From NCBI GenBank assembly GCA_002841395.1, contig PGZM01000001.1, forward strand, positions 486,089-550,088: a DNA stretch of 64,000 nt. The letters run 5' to 3'. Within the stretch, counting starts at the first letter, position 1. The number at the start of each line of letters is the position of its first letter. A model generated the notes under the pieces. That model saw only the letters and a list, made by a program, of their open reading frames with translations. It had not been told where the DNA came from and made no database searches. Positions 54,108-63,479 of this stretch are shown piece by piece. This DNA comes from Firmicutes bacterium HGW-Firmicutes-9 (GTDB lineage: Bacteria; Bacillota; Clostridia; Christensenellales; CAG-138). Position numbers and translations under genes: made by a program.

Positions 54108-54989
54108 TCAACCCTGCTTCGCTCTTTCCAGAGCGCGGATATCGAGCTTTTTCATCTGTAGGAACGCATCTGTGATGCGCTTTGCTTCTTCCGGCGTTGC
54201 GGCATAGAGCATTTCGTTGAGCACGCGCGGCGCAATCTGCCAGGATAGTCCGAACTTGTCCTTCAACCAACCGCATTGCTCTGCTTCCGGAACTGCGGAG
54301 AGTTTCATCCAATAGTAGTCAATCTGATCCTGCGTGTCGCACAAAACAAGAAACGAGAACGCTTCGTTGAACGTTTCGTCTCCGCCGATGCCGTGATCCA
54401 TCGCCACAAACTGGTGCCCAAGCAGCGTCAGCTCCGCGTAGTTGGTCTTTGCGCGCGGGTCGCCCGCCTCGCCCGGTAGATAATGATTGACATACCCGGG
54501 TACGTTGTCTGGGAACACGCTTTGATAGAACTGAAGCGCTTCTTCCGCCCTACCGCAAACATCTGCGCCAAAGAGCAGAACCGGGCGGATTTTTTGCGTG
54601 ATCTCCGTGGTTTCAAAATAGCAGAGCTGCCAATTCAGACCGAATCGATCCTCGAGCCAAACATAACGTTTACTGAAGGGGTATTCGCCGAGCGGCATCA
54701 TGATTGACGCACCATCGCTGAGCTGCTGATAGAGGCGATTGACCTCGCCCGCGCTATAGCAGGTGACCATCAGTGAAACAGCGGAGTTGAACGAGAAGAA
54801 CGGGCCTGCGCTGATGGCGAAAAACTCGACGCCGCCGAGCATGAAATCTACGGTGTCCACATCGCCGGACGGGGTATCGTGCAACTGCGAGATGCGATTA
54901 ACGCTTGAATGTTCAAAGAGGGAGACATACCAGTTGGCGGCCTCAACCGCCTGCGTGTCGAACCAAAGATGAGGTATGATCTGCTGCAT
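54108..54989 (-). CDS. double VOC / PhnB-like (3-demethylubiquinone methyltransferase-domain) protein
   Basis: The 293-residue protein contains two PhnB-type VOC units. Unit 1 (about 1-130) opens QQIIPHLWFDTQAVEAANWY; unit 2 (about 135-275) opens QKIRPVLLFGADVCGRAEEAL and has KFGLSWQIAPRVL. Single-unit proteins of this kind are common and uncharacterised; tandem versions probably form one pseudo-dimer. It is not a real methyltransferase despite the domain name. AGGAGG precedes the ATG. Confidence 0.87.
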   Translation of the reverse strand: MQQIIPHLWFDTQAVEAANWYVSLFEHSSVNRISQLHDTPSGDVDTVDFMLGGVEFFAISAGPFFSFNSAVSLMVTCYSAGEVNRLYQQLSDGASIMMPLGEYPFSKRYVWLEDRFGLNWQLCYFETTEITQKIRPVLLFGADVCGRAEEALQFYQSVFPDNVPGYVNHYLPGEAGDPRAKTNYAELTLLGHQFVAMDHGIGGDETFNEAFSFLVLCDTQDQIDYYWMKLSAVPEAEQCGWLKDKFGLSWQIAPRVLNEMLYAATPEEAKRITDAFLQMKKLDIRALERAKQG

Positions 54990-55036
54990 GGTGGTTTCCT
55001 CCTGTTGATTTTTGTTCCGTTAATTGGTGAATCGGG

Positions 55037-56206
55037 TTAGTTATGCAGTAAAGAGGTTGTATCCGTTTGGTTCTGCAAACTCTTTTGTTTTGCTGCAAGG
55101 ATCAGCTCCCGTTCCGACTCGATATCGCATGGATAGGGATACTTCTTTGCGATGCGGTCAAAACGTTTAAGAATCTCCTCGGCTTGCTTTGCGTCGTTGT
55201 CTTTCAGCAACGCCGTCGCATATTGCGTGCGAAGAATAGAGGGGAAATTCTTCATCGCCTGCATGAACTTTCGCAATGTGTCATCAAGTTCGCTTTCTGC
55301 CGACTGTGCATCGCCTTGCATCAGCATACAATAAATGAGATCGATGCGCAGCATATTGCGATGTAGACCGTGAATCGACGCGCCGGAATCGAACAGCTTG
55401 CGGATGCGTTCCAAGGCTTTTCCGATCTCCTGCTGATCCAGCAGTCGGTTGATTGCAAACACCTCGATGGAGTTGGTCATCTGGTTTCCTAGACCTGCAT
55501 CTACAGGTAGCGTGAACCAGTCTTCCGGCATATCTTTCAGTCGGGTGCTTTTCGCAAGCGTGCTGTGAATCTCCAGCATCCGAAAACTTGCACGGAGCGC
55601 GAGCGGATCTTTTCGAAGTAGTATCACATTGCCGCCGTCGTTGCTCAACAGTTCCGTGTTGAGCGGAACAGCGTTCATCAGCCCGATTGCAACACCGCTG
55701 ACGGCGAGCGAAGCAAAAAGCGCGGCAATGATGGCATGCAACGAAACGAACAGATACAGGAGAAGAAAGATAGCACCGGTGATGAAATTCATGATCGCGC
55801 CACCAAGATGGTAGAGCACGAATGGGTTATGATGTTCGTTCCAAGCAGGCGGTATCAGAATGCATTGCCCGCCTGTGCCCGCGATGGAAAACGACTTCAA
55901 GCGGAATTTGCCCTGTTCCCGGACGAGCATCAGCGAACCCACACGAAAGGACAAGAACCGATAGCCGGTCAGCAGCCCGAATACGAGATGACCCGCTTCA
56001 TGCAGTAGAATCTGTAGATATAGCGCCGAGATCACAATCAGGAAGACCAGAGCGAACACCAACGCATCCGGCAACTGGGCAACTTGTTCGAAAATACCCG
56101 CCAGTGATTGGCCGATGAGGTATCCACCCGCACCGCCGGCAAGCAACAGTATCAGAAAGGGGATTAGCGTGGCGAAACGGAGTGGCTTTTTTGAGGTTTT
56201 TTGCAT
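55037..56206 (-). CDS. M50-like membrane metalloprotease homologue with C-terminal helical repeats
   Basis: The protein has 389 residues from ATG 56206. About five membrane helices lie between 15 and 205. An HEXXH-type motif, LLHEAGHLVFGLLTGY, is at about residues 65-80, as in M50/site-2 proteases. A second ligand candidate is NAVPLNTELLSNDGGNV (Asp) near residue 220. The C-terminal 170 residues are TPR-like helical pairs. No PDZ domain is present. It may process a membrane substrate or sense envelope state. The ribosome site is weak. Confidence 0.75.
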   Translation of the reverse strand: MQKTSKKPLRFATLIPFLILLLAGGAGGYLIGQSLAGIFEQVAQLPDALVFALVFLIVISALYLQILLHEAGHLVFGLLTGYRFLSFRVGSLMLVREQGKFRLKSFSIAGTGGQCILIPPAWNEHHNPFVLYHLGGAIMNFITGAIFLLLYLFVSLHAIIAALFASLAVSGVAIGLMNAVPLNTELLSNDGGNVILLRKDPLALRASFRMLEIHSTLAKSTRLKDMPEDWFTLPVDAGLGNQMTNSIEVFAINRLLDQQEIGKALERIRKLFDSGASIHGLHRNMLRIDLIYCMLMQGDAQSAESELDDTLRKFMQAMKNFPSILRTQYATALLKDNDAKQAEEILKRFDRIAKKYPYPCDIESERELILAAKQKSLQNQTDTTSLLHN

Positions 56207-56293
56207 GTGTGGATTCTGTCCCCCGAAGTTCCAAGTTGTTTTTCGTATTATACCAGCTTTCCATGTATATGCAAGCAAGAGAACGTAAAATAA

Positions 56294-56315
56294 AAGCGCC
56301 GCATGAGCGGCGCTT
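56294..56315 (-). terminator. terminator of the acetyltransferase gene
   Basis: Stem AAGCGCCGC / GCGGCGCTT with loop ATGA. On the minus strand it is followed by TTATTTTACG. Confidence 0.82.
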
Positions 56316-56333
56316 GAAGAACATACCGTCTTT

Positions 56334-56795
56334 CTACAGAGCGAGTCGCAGGAACACCGTTCCCTCAATGGGTGTATCATAATATGCTTGTGTCTCGACA
56401 AACCCAAGACCGCGATAGAGATCCTGCGCGCGGTTCATGGTTGCGAGGGTATCGAGCACCAGCTCACAGTAGCCGATCTCCCGCGCATCCTCGATCACCT
56501 TAGTCACGAGCGCAAGACCGAGCTTTGCGCCGCGAAAATCGGGACACACATAAAGCCGCTTCATCTCCACACGGGTCTCGCTGAGCTTACGCATGGCGAT
56601 GCATCCGGCAAGCGCACCATCCACAAACGCAAGATAGAGCCTGCCATACGGATGTGCATATTTGCCGGGTAAAGACGCAAACTCGTCGTCGAAGTTTTGA
56701 TAGCCCAGATCAATGCCCAGAGAAGCGGCATACTCCGTAAAGAGCGTCTTTACGTCGTCGACTCGCGGTTCTCCATCGAGGATTTCAATCAACAT
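56334..56795 (-). CDS. GNAT-family N-acetyltransferase
   Basis: The 153-residue protein has MKRLYVCPDFRGAKLGLALV near residue 83 as the acetyl-CoA motif and a late AQDLYRGLGFVETQAYYD. The pattern is that of small acetyltransferases acting on amines. The ribosome site is weak. The gene follows a broken glycosyltransferase gene on the same strand. Confidence 0.87.
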   Translation of the reverse strand: MLIEILDGEPRVDDVKTLFTEYAASLGIDLGYQNFDDEFASLPGKYAHPYGRLYLAFVDGALAGCIAMRKLSETRVEMKRLYVCPDFRGAKLGLALVTKVIEDAREIGYCELVLDTLATMNRAQDLYRGLGFVETQAYYDTPIEGTVFLRLAL

Positions 56796-56844
56796 ACATT
56801 TCTTTCATATTTGCCTTCGCAAAGAGCATTTGCTCAAGCGGAGG

Positions 56845-57386
56845 CTATTTATTTTGCTTCAAATAAAACGCTACCAGCTGCTTTGCGGTTTGAGCAATGT
56901 CAAACTGCGCATAGAATCCATCCAGCGCGCTGCAGTGTCCCCGCAGGCGAAATAGTGGGTCGCAAACAGACGTGAGAACGGGCGCAAAAGCTTCTTCATC
57001 AGGTTTTTCTTGCCCTCGCCGCGATGTGCGGTGCTGTGATTGTGGCAGATCCGGACGGGCACGCGGGCGAGCCACGCCGCAAACAGCGGAAAAACGCCCA
57101 TCGTATTGAGCTGCGAGTGCACGATCTTGTAGCGGTGTTTTCGAAAGAGTTTCCGGAGCGCGCGCACATAACGAAACGGGTGCGCATAGGACGGCACGAG
57201 GAAACAGCGCCCGCCGAGCCGCTCGATCTCCTCGCGCTGCGGAAACGAGCTTGTCTCGTCGACGAAAAAATCAAACTGTACGCGAGACTTGTCGATCGCG
57301 CGATAATAATTCATCACGACGGCTTCGACGCCGCCGTTGTTCATGATGCCGGTGATTTGCGCAACGCGCAACGGGGATTGACCCAT
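56845..57386 (-). pseudogene. glycosyltransferase remnant with internal deletion
   Basis: From ATG 57386 (AAGGAG seven bases upstream) the frame encodes about 160 residues of a GT4-type N-terminal domain (RVAQITGIMNNGGVEAVVMN, FPLFAAWLARVPVRICHNHS). It stops at 56871. Another frame, ending at 56845, carries a typical extreme C-terminus (QFDIAQTAKQLVAFYLKQNK). The central and C-terminal catalytic region of about 180-200 residues is missing and the junction shifts the frame. This is a deletion pseudogene; a truncated N-domain protein could still be made but cannot be an active GT-B enzyme. Confidence 0.8.
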
Positions 57387-57469
57387 ATGACTGCTCCTTG
57401 ATTGAATCGCTTTGAACATCATAACACAAAGGTTGTGCGGATTCACAAAGCACGAATTGATGCTTTTTG

Positions 57470-58402
57470 CTATTCTTCGGGCGTCGCTTCGGCAGGAAGC
57501 GTATAGAGACGCACATAATCGACCAGCATCTGCTGCGGGAAGGCTTCGTCGTCAATGCCCTTTTGCCCGCCCCATGACCCGCCGACCGCGAGGTTTAGAA
57601 TCAGGTGAAACGGCACGTCGAACGGCCAGGTTTTGCTCGTGGCATCCGCAGGGCGAATGTACGTAAGTACGTTAATCCCGTCAAGCGAGATTTCAATCGT
57701 CGACTCGGTCCAGAGCATGGCGTAGACGTGGAAGCCTGCGTCTTTTCTGGTCAATCGCGCGCTCGCGGTAATCGGGTTGTCGTTGACAGAGTTATTCGCC
57801 TCGGTGTGGATTGTCGCGTGGACGAGCTTTGCGTCGTATCCCACGCGCTCCAACACATCGATTTCGCCGGAACGCAGGTAGCCGCCGTACCGCAGATCGG
57901 TCGGCAGCAGCCAGATGGCGGACCATGTACCGCGCGCGACAGGCGTTGCGGCTCGCACCTCTAGATAACCATAGGTGAAGTCGAGTTTGCCCAGCGTGGT
58001 CAGGCGCGCAGAGGTGTAATCGCGGTTTCCCGCCGGTTCCTTTCGCGCCTCGATGACGAGATTGCCATCCTTGATCCAAGCGTTCTCGCGCCTGTAATTC
58101 TCCAACTCCTTGTTATATGGCCAGGGGCCGATTTCAAAGCCCCAGATATTTTCATCTATCTCAGGCGCATCAAACTCGTCCGCAAACTGTAGTACATAGT
58201 CCGGCGGAGGGCCGATATACGGCGTTGGCTCCGGTGTTGGCGTGGGTGTCGGGGTGGGAGAGGGGCTTGGCGTCGCGGTCACCGTAGGAGAAGGCGTTGC
58301 CGGAACGGGAGACTGCGTTGTGGCGATCTCCGGTGAAACCGCACAACCAAACAGGAGCATACAGCAAAGTATGCCCGCGAGGACGGCGCGTTTTTGTTGC
58401 AT
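57470..58402 (-). CDS. GH16 beta-glucanase lipoprotein
   Basis: The protein has 310 residues from ATG 58402 with GGAG six bases upstream. The lipobox reads LLFGC (Cys near 20). A Thr/Pro-rich linker (about 30-62) is followed by a GH16 domain. The catalytic motif is GEIDVLERVG (E-x-D-x-x-E), with GTWSAIWLLP before and HLILNLAVGGSWGG after. GH16 laminarinase/licheninase-type enzymes cut beta-1,3 or mixed-linkage glucans. Surface-anchored, it may degrade plant or algal glucan. Specificity unknown. Confidence 0.92.
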   Translation of the reverse strand: MQQKRAVLAGILCCMLLFGCAVSPEIATTQSPVPATPSPTVTATPSPSPTPTPTPTPEPTPYIGPPPDYVLQFADEFDAPEIDENIWGFEIGPWPYNKELENYRRENAWIKDGNLVIEARKEPAGNRDYTSARLTTLGKLDFTYGYLEVRAATPVARGTWSAIWLLPTDLRYGGYLRSGEIDVLERVGYDAKLVHATIHTEANNSVNDNPITASARLTRKDAGFHVYAMLWTESTIEISLDGINVLTYIRPADATSKTWPFDVPFHLILNLAVGGSWGGQKGIDDEAFPQQMLVDYVRLYTLPAEATPEE

Positions 58403-58428
58403 CAAATTCTCCTATCTGCGATATGGGA

Positions 58429-59418
58429 TTATTTCTGCGGTTCAGCGGCGTCGTTTGCCCGCTTCAACTGATCTCTTTTTTTGCGATATTCCAGAATCGG
58501 CAGGTCGCCCTGCACAAGGTTTTCCTTCATCGTGAATTCGCTCTTCTTCGGCAGCTGTGTGAGCACGACCCTGCGATCCTGATGCAGGATAACGCGGTTG
58601 GAAACGGTGCTGAGCGCGTTTACTAGTTGCTTCAATACAGGCACGTGTACAAAACTCTGATAGAAGCGCAGGTAGATGTGCGTATTCTCTTCGTCAACCG
58701 GAGCAAATGCCGCGAACACGCGCAGCTGATCGGAAATGATATTCTGCCAGATATTCGGCATCTGAAACCGCAGGTGAAACAGTTTCTCATAATCCGCAAT
58801 CTCGTTGGGTTTCTGGGGTCGCTGCCCGTGATCCGGCTCGTTTTTCACATAAAACGTCATGCAGTTTTCTTGCCATTTCACGACAGGCCCATTGACGAGC
58901 GTGCGGTTGCCGCGCCCGATGGTGTTGTGATGCACAAACGGCAGGTGCACGACATCGAGCTGGTTTTCGATCGCGCGGGAATAGTGCACGTTCCAGTTCT
59001 CGGAAAACTGGCCATAGGAAAAGCCGGTCTTCAGCTCCTCAAAGAACGGAATTTCGGGCAGATCCGCGCTGTAATCCCCATACCAAACCCAGATGAATCC
59101 ATAGGCGTCCCGCGCCGGATATGCATGCACGCGGTAGTTCTCCACAACCTTGGCGGCGGCTCCGTTTGCAGGGATGTACGTGACCTTTCCGCTTGCGTCA
59201 TATTGAAATCCGTGGAACGGGCACTCGACATGATCGTTTACGAGTTTGCCGGCGCAGAGGGAAGCACCCCTGTGGCAGCACTTGTCATAGACGCAATGTA
59301 CGTCACCCGCCGCATCCCGCCAGAAAACAAGCTTCTCGGAAAGCCGCGTGACGCCGATGAGTTTATTTTTCTTTACTTGTCTGGAATCCAATATGGCATA
59401 CCATTGGTTTTTGATCAT
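58429..59418 (-). CDS. Rieske non-heme iron oxygenase, alpha-subunit type
   Basis: The 329-residue protein has an N-terminal Rieske 2Fe-2S site, with KCCHRGAS (C-x-H) and ECPFHGFQYD (C-x2-H). A C-terminal catalytic domain has the mononuclear iron His pair in LDVVHLPFVHHN. This is the oxygenase component of aromatic-ring or sterol/choline-type monooxygenases, which needs O2 and a separate reductase. No reductase or ferredoxin gene is adjacent. In a probable anaerobe this gene may have arrived by transfer or may serve O2 or xenobiotic defence. Confidence 0.9.
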   Translation of the reverse strand: MIKNQWYAILDSRQVKKNKLIGVTRLSEKLVFWRDAAGDVHCVYDKCCHRGASLCAGKLVNDHVECPFHGFQYDASGKVTYIPANGAAAKVVENYRVHAYPARDAYGFIWVWYGDYSADLPEIPFFEELKTGFSYGQFSENWNVHYSRAIENQLDVVHLPFVHHNTIGRGNRTLVNGPVVKWQENCMTFYVKNEPDHGQRPQKPNEIADYEKLFHLRFQMPNIWQNIISDQLRVFAAFAPVDEENTHIYLRFYQSFVHVPVLKQLVNALSTVSNRVILHQDRRVVLTQLPKKSEFTMKENLVQGDLPILEYRKKRDQLKRANDAAEPQK

Positions 59419-59505
59419 TCGCGTCTCCAGTCGAAGATTACATCATTCGCTACAACATTAGGTTAGTGTGCGTGTTCTTTTGTATGGATAAAAAATTCGA
59501 TAGCA

Positions 59506-61053
59506 TCAACTGTTACTGTAAATATGATACTTCTCAAGTCTGTCTTTTGCAATGTACATGGCTTTATCCGCGTTTTGCAGCATCTCGTTCATTACGCGCG
59601 TGCTCTGACAATCGCATATGCCGATGCTGAGTTTCATCGGAATACTGGTCTGCGCATCGATTGGTATTTGCTGTTCCGTCGCGGCCTGAATAATTCGTTC
59701 TGCAATTTCGGAAGCCCCGCGCTGGTCTACATTCGGCAGCACCGCCGCGAACTCATCTCCTCCGATGCGCGCGATGGCATCACCCTCTCGCAAGGTGGAG
59801 CGAAGTAGCTCGGCTATCGATTTTAATACGCGGTCTCCAGCATCGTGCCCGTAGGTATCGTTGACGGCCTTGAACTTGTCCATGTCCATCATCAATACGC
59901 TGATGGGGTTTCCCGCAACACCGCATTCCCGGTTGATGCGATCGAACTCCTTCAAAAAACTATCCCGGTTCATCAGCGACGTCAGGAAATCCGTCTCCGC
60001 TCTGGCACGGAGTGCCAGCTCCTGTTTGCGCAACAGCGTGATATCGCGCAACAGTGAGACGGAGCCAATCGACCGTCCGCTGCCTGTTTGCAGCGGGTAG
60101 ACGCGAATCTCAATGAAGAACGTCTCATTGTTTTGCAGCTCCAGCTCCAGACTCCCGTTAGTGCTGGATTTCAAAAGCTGTACCCAGTCGGGGTACTGCG
60201 CTTCGAAGTCGCACACGTTTAAACCGAGAAGCGGAAGCTGAATATTCATGTTGTCCCGCATGATCGACTGTGCGCAGTGGTTTAGGTCGGTAATGGTACC
60301 CTTGTAGTGGGTGACGATGACGCCGACGTCGATGACGTCGAACACCTTCTCCCGCGCGATGGGTGAGAGTTGAAAGAATTTATTCTTATAAAGATTATAG
60401 AAAAGAATCAATCCGCCGGGCAGATAGATCGTGACGATTGGCAGGTTGATACGCGTTCCTTCCAGAAACGCGGTCTTAAAGAACGCGAGGATGAACACAA
60501 GCGCCGTCGCAAAGAGGACCAGAATGACCTGCCCTCGTTGGGCTTTTGCGACCTGACGCGAGAAGGCAAACAGAATGATGAGCGCGAGCAGCACAAGCAC
60601 ATAGTTGTAGGAAACGAGCAAAACGCCCAGAAACGTTTGCTGTACGGACAATGCGTTACCAAACAACTGATTGTAGACGACGGTATAACTCGTTCGCATG
60701 AGGTGCGTGTGTGAATCCGTAAAGATTAGCAAAATGGCGATCACGGGAATGATCGTCAAAACGGGAAGGAACTTTTTCAGTTTGTCATAGCCCGCGTAGT
60801 CGATTGCGAAATACACGCACGCGACAGGAAGAAAAAATACACCAATTTGCTCGATGTTGCGCCAGAGAAGCATAGCTTGCTCGGTAGGAGATAGCATCTC
60901 AAACAAGGAGCCAAGCGACCAAATCGTAACAAACACAATCTGGAGCACATATGCCCTGGAACCGGCAATGTCGAGATTACGCAGGGCGTAGAACATGACA
61001 GCCAAGAGGAGCGCCAGCGAACAGCCGACCACAAAAACAAACACAAGAGACAT
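59506..61053 (-). CDS. 7TM-PAS-GGDEF diguanylate cyclase
   Basis: The 515-residue protein has about seven or eight membrane helices (5-230), resembling the histidine-kinase N-terminal 7TM domain. A PAS-like domain (about 235-340) precedes a GGDEF domain (about 350-510). The active site IARIGGDEFAAVLPN is intact, and an RxxD inhibitory site (REGD) sits five residues before it. It should make c-di-GMP with product feedback, unlike the paralogue at 44801-46000. AGGAAA precedes the ATG. The membrane part probably senses a small molecule. Confidence 0.93.
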   Translation of the reverse strand: MSLVFVFVVGCSLALLLAVMFYALRNLDIAGSRAYVLQIVFVTIWSLGSLFEMLSPTEQAMLLWRNIEQIGVFFLPVACVYFAIDYAGYDKLKKFLPVLTIIPVIAILLIFTDSHTHLMRTSYTVVYNQLFGNALSVQQTFLGVLLVSYNYVLVLLALIILFAFSRQVAKAQRGQVILVLFATALVFILAFFKTAFLEGTRINLPIVTIYLPGGLILFYNLYKNKFFQLSPIAREKVFDVIDVGVIVTHYKGTITDLNHCAQSIMRDNMNIQLPLLGLNVCDFEAQYPDWVQLLKSSTNGSLELELQNNETFFIEIRVYPLQTGSGRSIGSVSLLRDITLLRKQELALRARAETDFLTSLMNRDSFLKEFDRINRECGVAGNPISVLMMDMDKFKAVNDTYGHDAGDRVLKSIAELLRSTLREGDAIARIGGDEFAAVLPNVDQRGASEIAERIIQAATEQQIPIDAQTSIPMKLSIGICDCQSTRVMNEMLQNADKAMYIAKDRLEKYHIYSNS

Positions 61054-61204
61054 GTAGTAAATTTCCTCCCCGGTTCTTCGCTGACATCACAATCTTGTAC
61101 GCAGTGCGCAAGTGTCTTATATGCTATTCTACGATATTCAGCACCCTTTGAAAAGGTTATGTCCTGTTTCATTGCGGTTTCTTCTTTGATACAGGCGATA
61201 ATTT

Positions 61205-61312
61205 TTAGGCAGGCTTGATATTCCCCGCCTCGCAGAATGCATCAAATGTATTTGCTGCGCTGCTGTCCTCAACAATTTTACCGTCCGCAAATGAGGATAT
61301 AATCCTTTTCAA
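61205..61312 (-). CDS. possible 35-codon ORF or gene fragment
   Basis: A TTG-initiated frame overlaps the DUF1801 stop codon and encodes 35 residues, LKRIISSFADGKIVEDSSAA at the start and AFCEAGNIKPA at the end. Composition is protein-like, but no good ribosome site and no family match are seen. It could be a coupled micro-ORF or the C-terminal remnant of a lost gene. Low confidence. Confidence 0.3.
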   Translation of the reverse strand: MKRIISSFADGKIVEDSSAANTFDAFCEAGNIKPA

Positions 61313-61698
61313 CGCAAGCGAACCAATTCTCCGTTGCGTTTTACGATGTTTTTGTAATCCCACTGGATTTGTTCGGACTTCTTAAGCCATGCGCTCAATT
61401 GTGCAGTATTGATCTGCGAGGCATCGGTATACGTCATTTCAGCGGCTTTATGTTTTCCGACAGGTGTCAGAGATGTTTCGTCAAATGATTGCCCGCTCCA
61501 GAACAGAAGCTGAACATGGTTTTTCTGTTTGCTGTAACCGACAATCGGGTTATCATCGATAAACCAGACAGGGCTGCCGTGCCAGACCTTACCAATTGCC
61601 TGCGGCAAATTTTGCTCAATCGCACCCATCAGTTGTTTGCAGATCAGCCTGTCATTTGCAGAAAGCCCTGCGTGGTATTGAACAATATCCTGATTCAT
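61309..61698 (-). CDS. DUF1801 (YdhG-like) protein
   Basis: The protein has 129 residues from ATG 61698, with AGGAGG six bases upstream. It has the DUF1801 pattern: AIGKVWHGSPVWFIDDNPIV and LLFWSGQSFDETSLTPVG. Members are small, related to an iron chaperone-like fold, without known activity. It stands in the accessory run between a diguanylate cyclase and an acetyltransferase. Confidence 0.85.
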   Translation of the reverse strand: MNQDIVQYHAGLSANDRLICKQLMGAIEQNLPQAIGKVWHGSPVWFIDDNPIVGYSKQKNHVQLLFWSGQSFDETSLTPVGKHKAAEMTYTDASQINTAQLSAWLKKSEQIQWDYKNIVKRNGELVRLR

Positions 61699-61738
61699 AC
61701 TTCCTCCTGTTGGCACGGATCATTTAAGCGCAATTGCT

Positions 61739-62302
61739 TTATACGGTGATCCGCATGATGCAATGATTTTTCCCTTTGTTTCGGATCAGCGTAAACCCGC
61801 AGGACTCAAAAAGCGACCGTGTGCCGTTGTAAAGGAACGAACTGGAGATTTTCTGCCCTTCGGTGTTTTGCGGATAGGTCTCCACAACGCCGCCGCCAGA
61901 TTGGCGGATCAACTCTAGCGCGCCTTCAACAGCGGCCTTCGCGACGCCTTTTCCGCGATAGCTTTTGTCGATGAACAGACAGGTGATGCGCCAGTCGGGG
62001 AAGACGTAGTCGCCGGACTCGACTTCTTTTCTATGATAGATTGCGGGCAGCTCCTGCGGGGAACCATACTGGCACCAGCCAATCGGCAGAGCATCCGCAT
62101 ACACGAGTGCTGCGTGTGCTCTGCCTTGCTGTACGAGCGACTTTTTGAGCGCCTTGTTTTGTTCGGACGTACCGCGCTTGATCTCGGGCGACTGATGGAA
62201 CCAGATGCACCAGCACCCACCCCAGACGCCATTGTGACGCTGTGCCAGGTTCTCGAAATCATCCCAAGTTTCGGGAGTCAACGGCTTAATGGTGTAAGGC
62301 AT
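61739..62302 (-). CDS. GNAT-family N-acetyltransferase
   Basis: The 187-residue protein has an N-terminal WGGCWCIWFHQSPEIKRG segment, an acetyl-CoA motif FIDKSYRGKGVAKAAVEGAL near residue 112 and GTRSLFESCGFTLI at the end. The paired Trp/Cys segment resembles the acetyltransferase at 46551-47120 and may mark a shared subgroup. Substrate unknown. GAGG precedes the ATG. Confidence 0.88.
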   Translation of the reverse strand: MPYTIKPLTPETWDDFENLAQRHNGVWGGCWCIWFHQSPEIKRGTSEQNKALKKSLVQQGRAHAALVYADALPIGWCQYGSPQELPAIYHRKEVESGDYVFPDWRITCLFIDKSYRGKGVAKAAVEGALELIRQSGGGVVETYPQNTEGQKISSSFLYNGTRSLFESCGFTLIRNKGKNHCIMRITV

Positions 62303-62367
62303 AGGATATCCTCACTTCCGTTTATCAACGTAGCCAGCCCAAATGCATCTTTAAGAATTTTTACTTT

Positions 62368-63375
62368 TTATGCTTCGTCCTCTTTGTAGACGAGATTCCA
62401 CTCCTTGCGGAGTCTGTCCATCATTTGCGCAATCTTCAGCGTTTCGTCGAGTGGCATTTCCGGTGCTTCCTTGAGCCCGTTTAAGAAATGCTGCTGTACC
62501 GCTGCCGCCTCATATTGAAATCCGGTTGCAGGATATGGCATATCGAAGATGTCGTGTCCCGGTGCAATGCCGATATAGTTCTCGCTCGATGGCGTATATT
62601 CCACTCTGTCTGCATGCCACCAACCATCACCAAGTTTGATCGTGCCCTTCGTTCCGGCGATGGTAACGTGGTTTTCCATCTTGAGTCCGATGCCGTCAGT
62701 CAGCACCGCGATGCGTCCGTCAGCATATTCAAACGTAAACGTATTATATTCGTCTATGCCGTCTTTGATGTAGGCGGAAGAAGTAACCTTGACGGGATCA
62801 GAGCCGAACATCGCAAATGTCAGCGCGAGAGGATAGATGCCGACATCCAGCAGAGCGCCGCCCGCCATATCGTGACGGAAGCGCCACTGCTGCTTGTTGG
62901 CGCTGCCGTCAATACCGAACACCGCGTGAATGACCCGCGGCTCACCGAGACACTCGGAGCGTACCCACTCCAGCGCTTTTTGGAATGCAGGGAAGAAGCG
63001 CGTCCACATACCTTCCATGAGAAAGACGTTCTTTTCCCGCGCTTTTGCAATCATCTTCTCGGCCTGCGCCGCGTTCACGCCCAACGGCTTTTCGCAGATT
63101 ACCGCTCGGCCCGCTTCTAAAAACAGCATCACATTCTCATAGTGCTGCGGATGCGGGGTTCCAATATAAATGATGTCGAGGTCGGGGTCTTTGGCCATTT
63201 CTTCATAACTGCCGTAGTATTTGGGAATATGAAACGTCTGTGCAAACACCTTTGCGCTGTTGACGTTGCGCGAAGCAACGGCTGCGATCTTCGCATTTTC
63301 AACCAGTTGCAGTCCTTGCGCGAATTGGTTTGCGATGTTGCCGGTTCCGACGATTCCCCATTGAACCTGTTTCAT
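62368..63375 (-). CDS. Gfo/Idh/MocA-family oxidoreductase
   Basis: The 335-residue protein has an N-terminal Rossmann motif [16 protein letters not shown], the catalytic-lysine motif [10 protein letters not shown] near residue 95 and the [20 protein letters not shown] segment with the usual Asp and His/Tyr positions (DVGIYP). Family enzymes oxidise or reduce sugars, inositols or bile-pigment-like substrates with NAD(P). Substrate is not predictable. AAAGGAGG precedes the ATG. Confidence 0.93.
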   Translation of the reverse strand: MKQVQWGIVGTGNIANQFAQGLQLVENAKIAAVASRNVNSAKVFAQTFHIPKYYGSYEEMAKDPDLDIIYIGTPHPQHYENVMLFLEAGRAVICEKPLGVNAAQAEKMIAKAREKNVFLMEGMWTRFFPAFQKALEWVRSECLGEPRVIHAVFGIDGSANKQQWRFRHDMAGGALLDVGIYPLALTFAMFGSDPVKVTSSAYIKDGIDEYNTFTFEYADGRIAVLTDGIGLKMENHVTIAGTKGTIKLGDGWWHADRVEYTPSSENYIGIAPGHDIFDMPYPATGFQYEAAAVQQHFLNGLKEAPEMPLDETLKIAQMMDRLRKEWNLVYKEDEA

Positions 63376-63479
63376 ATGAATCCTCCTTTGTCGATTCAGG
63401 ACATAAATGACGTTGTAAATTTGTTCGGTCAGGTTGTGTTGGTTGTTGCGTCATCATAAATGACTGTAACGGAGACAAA

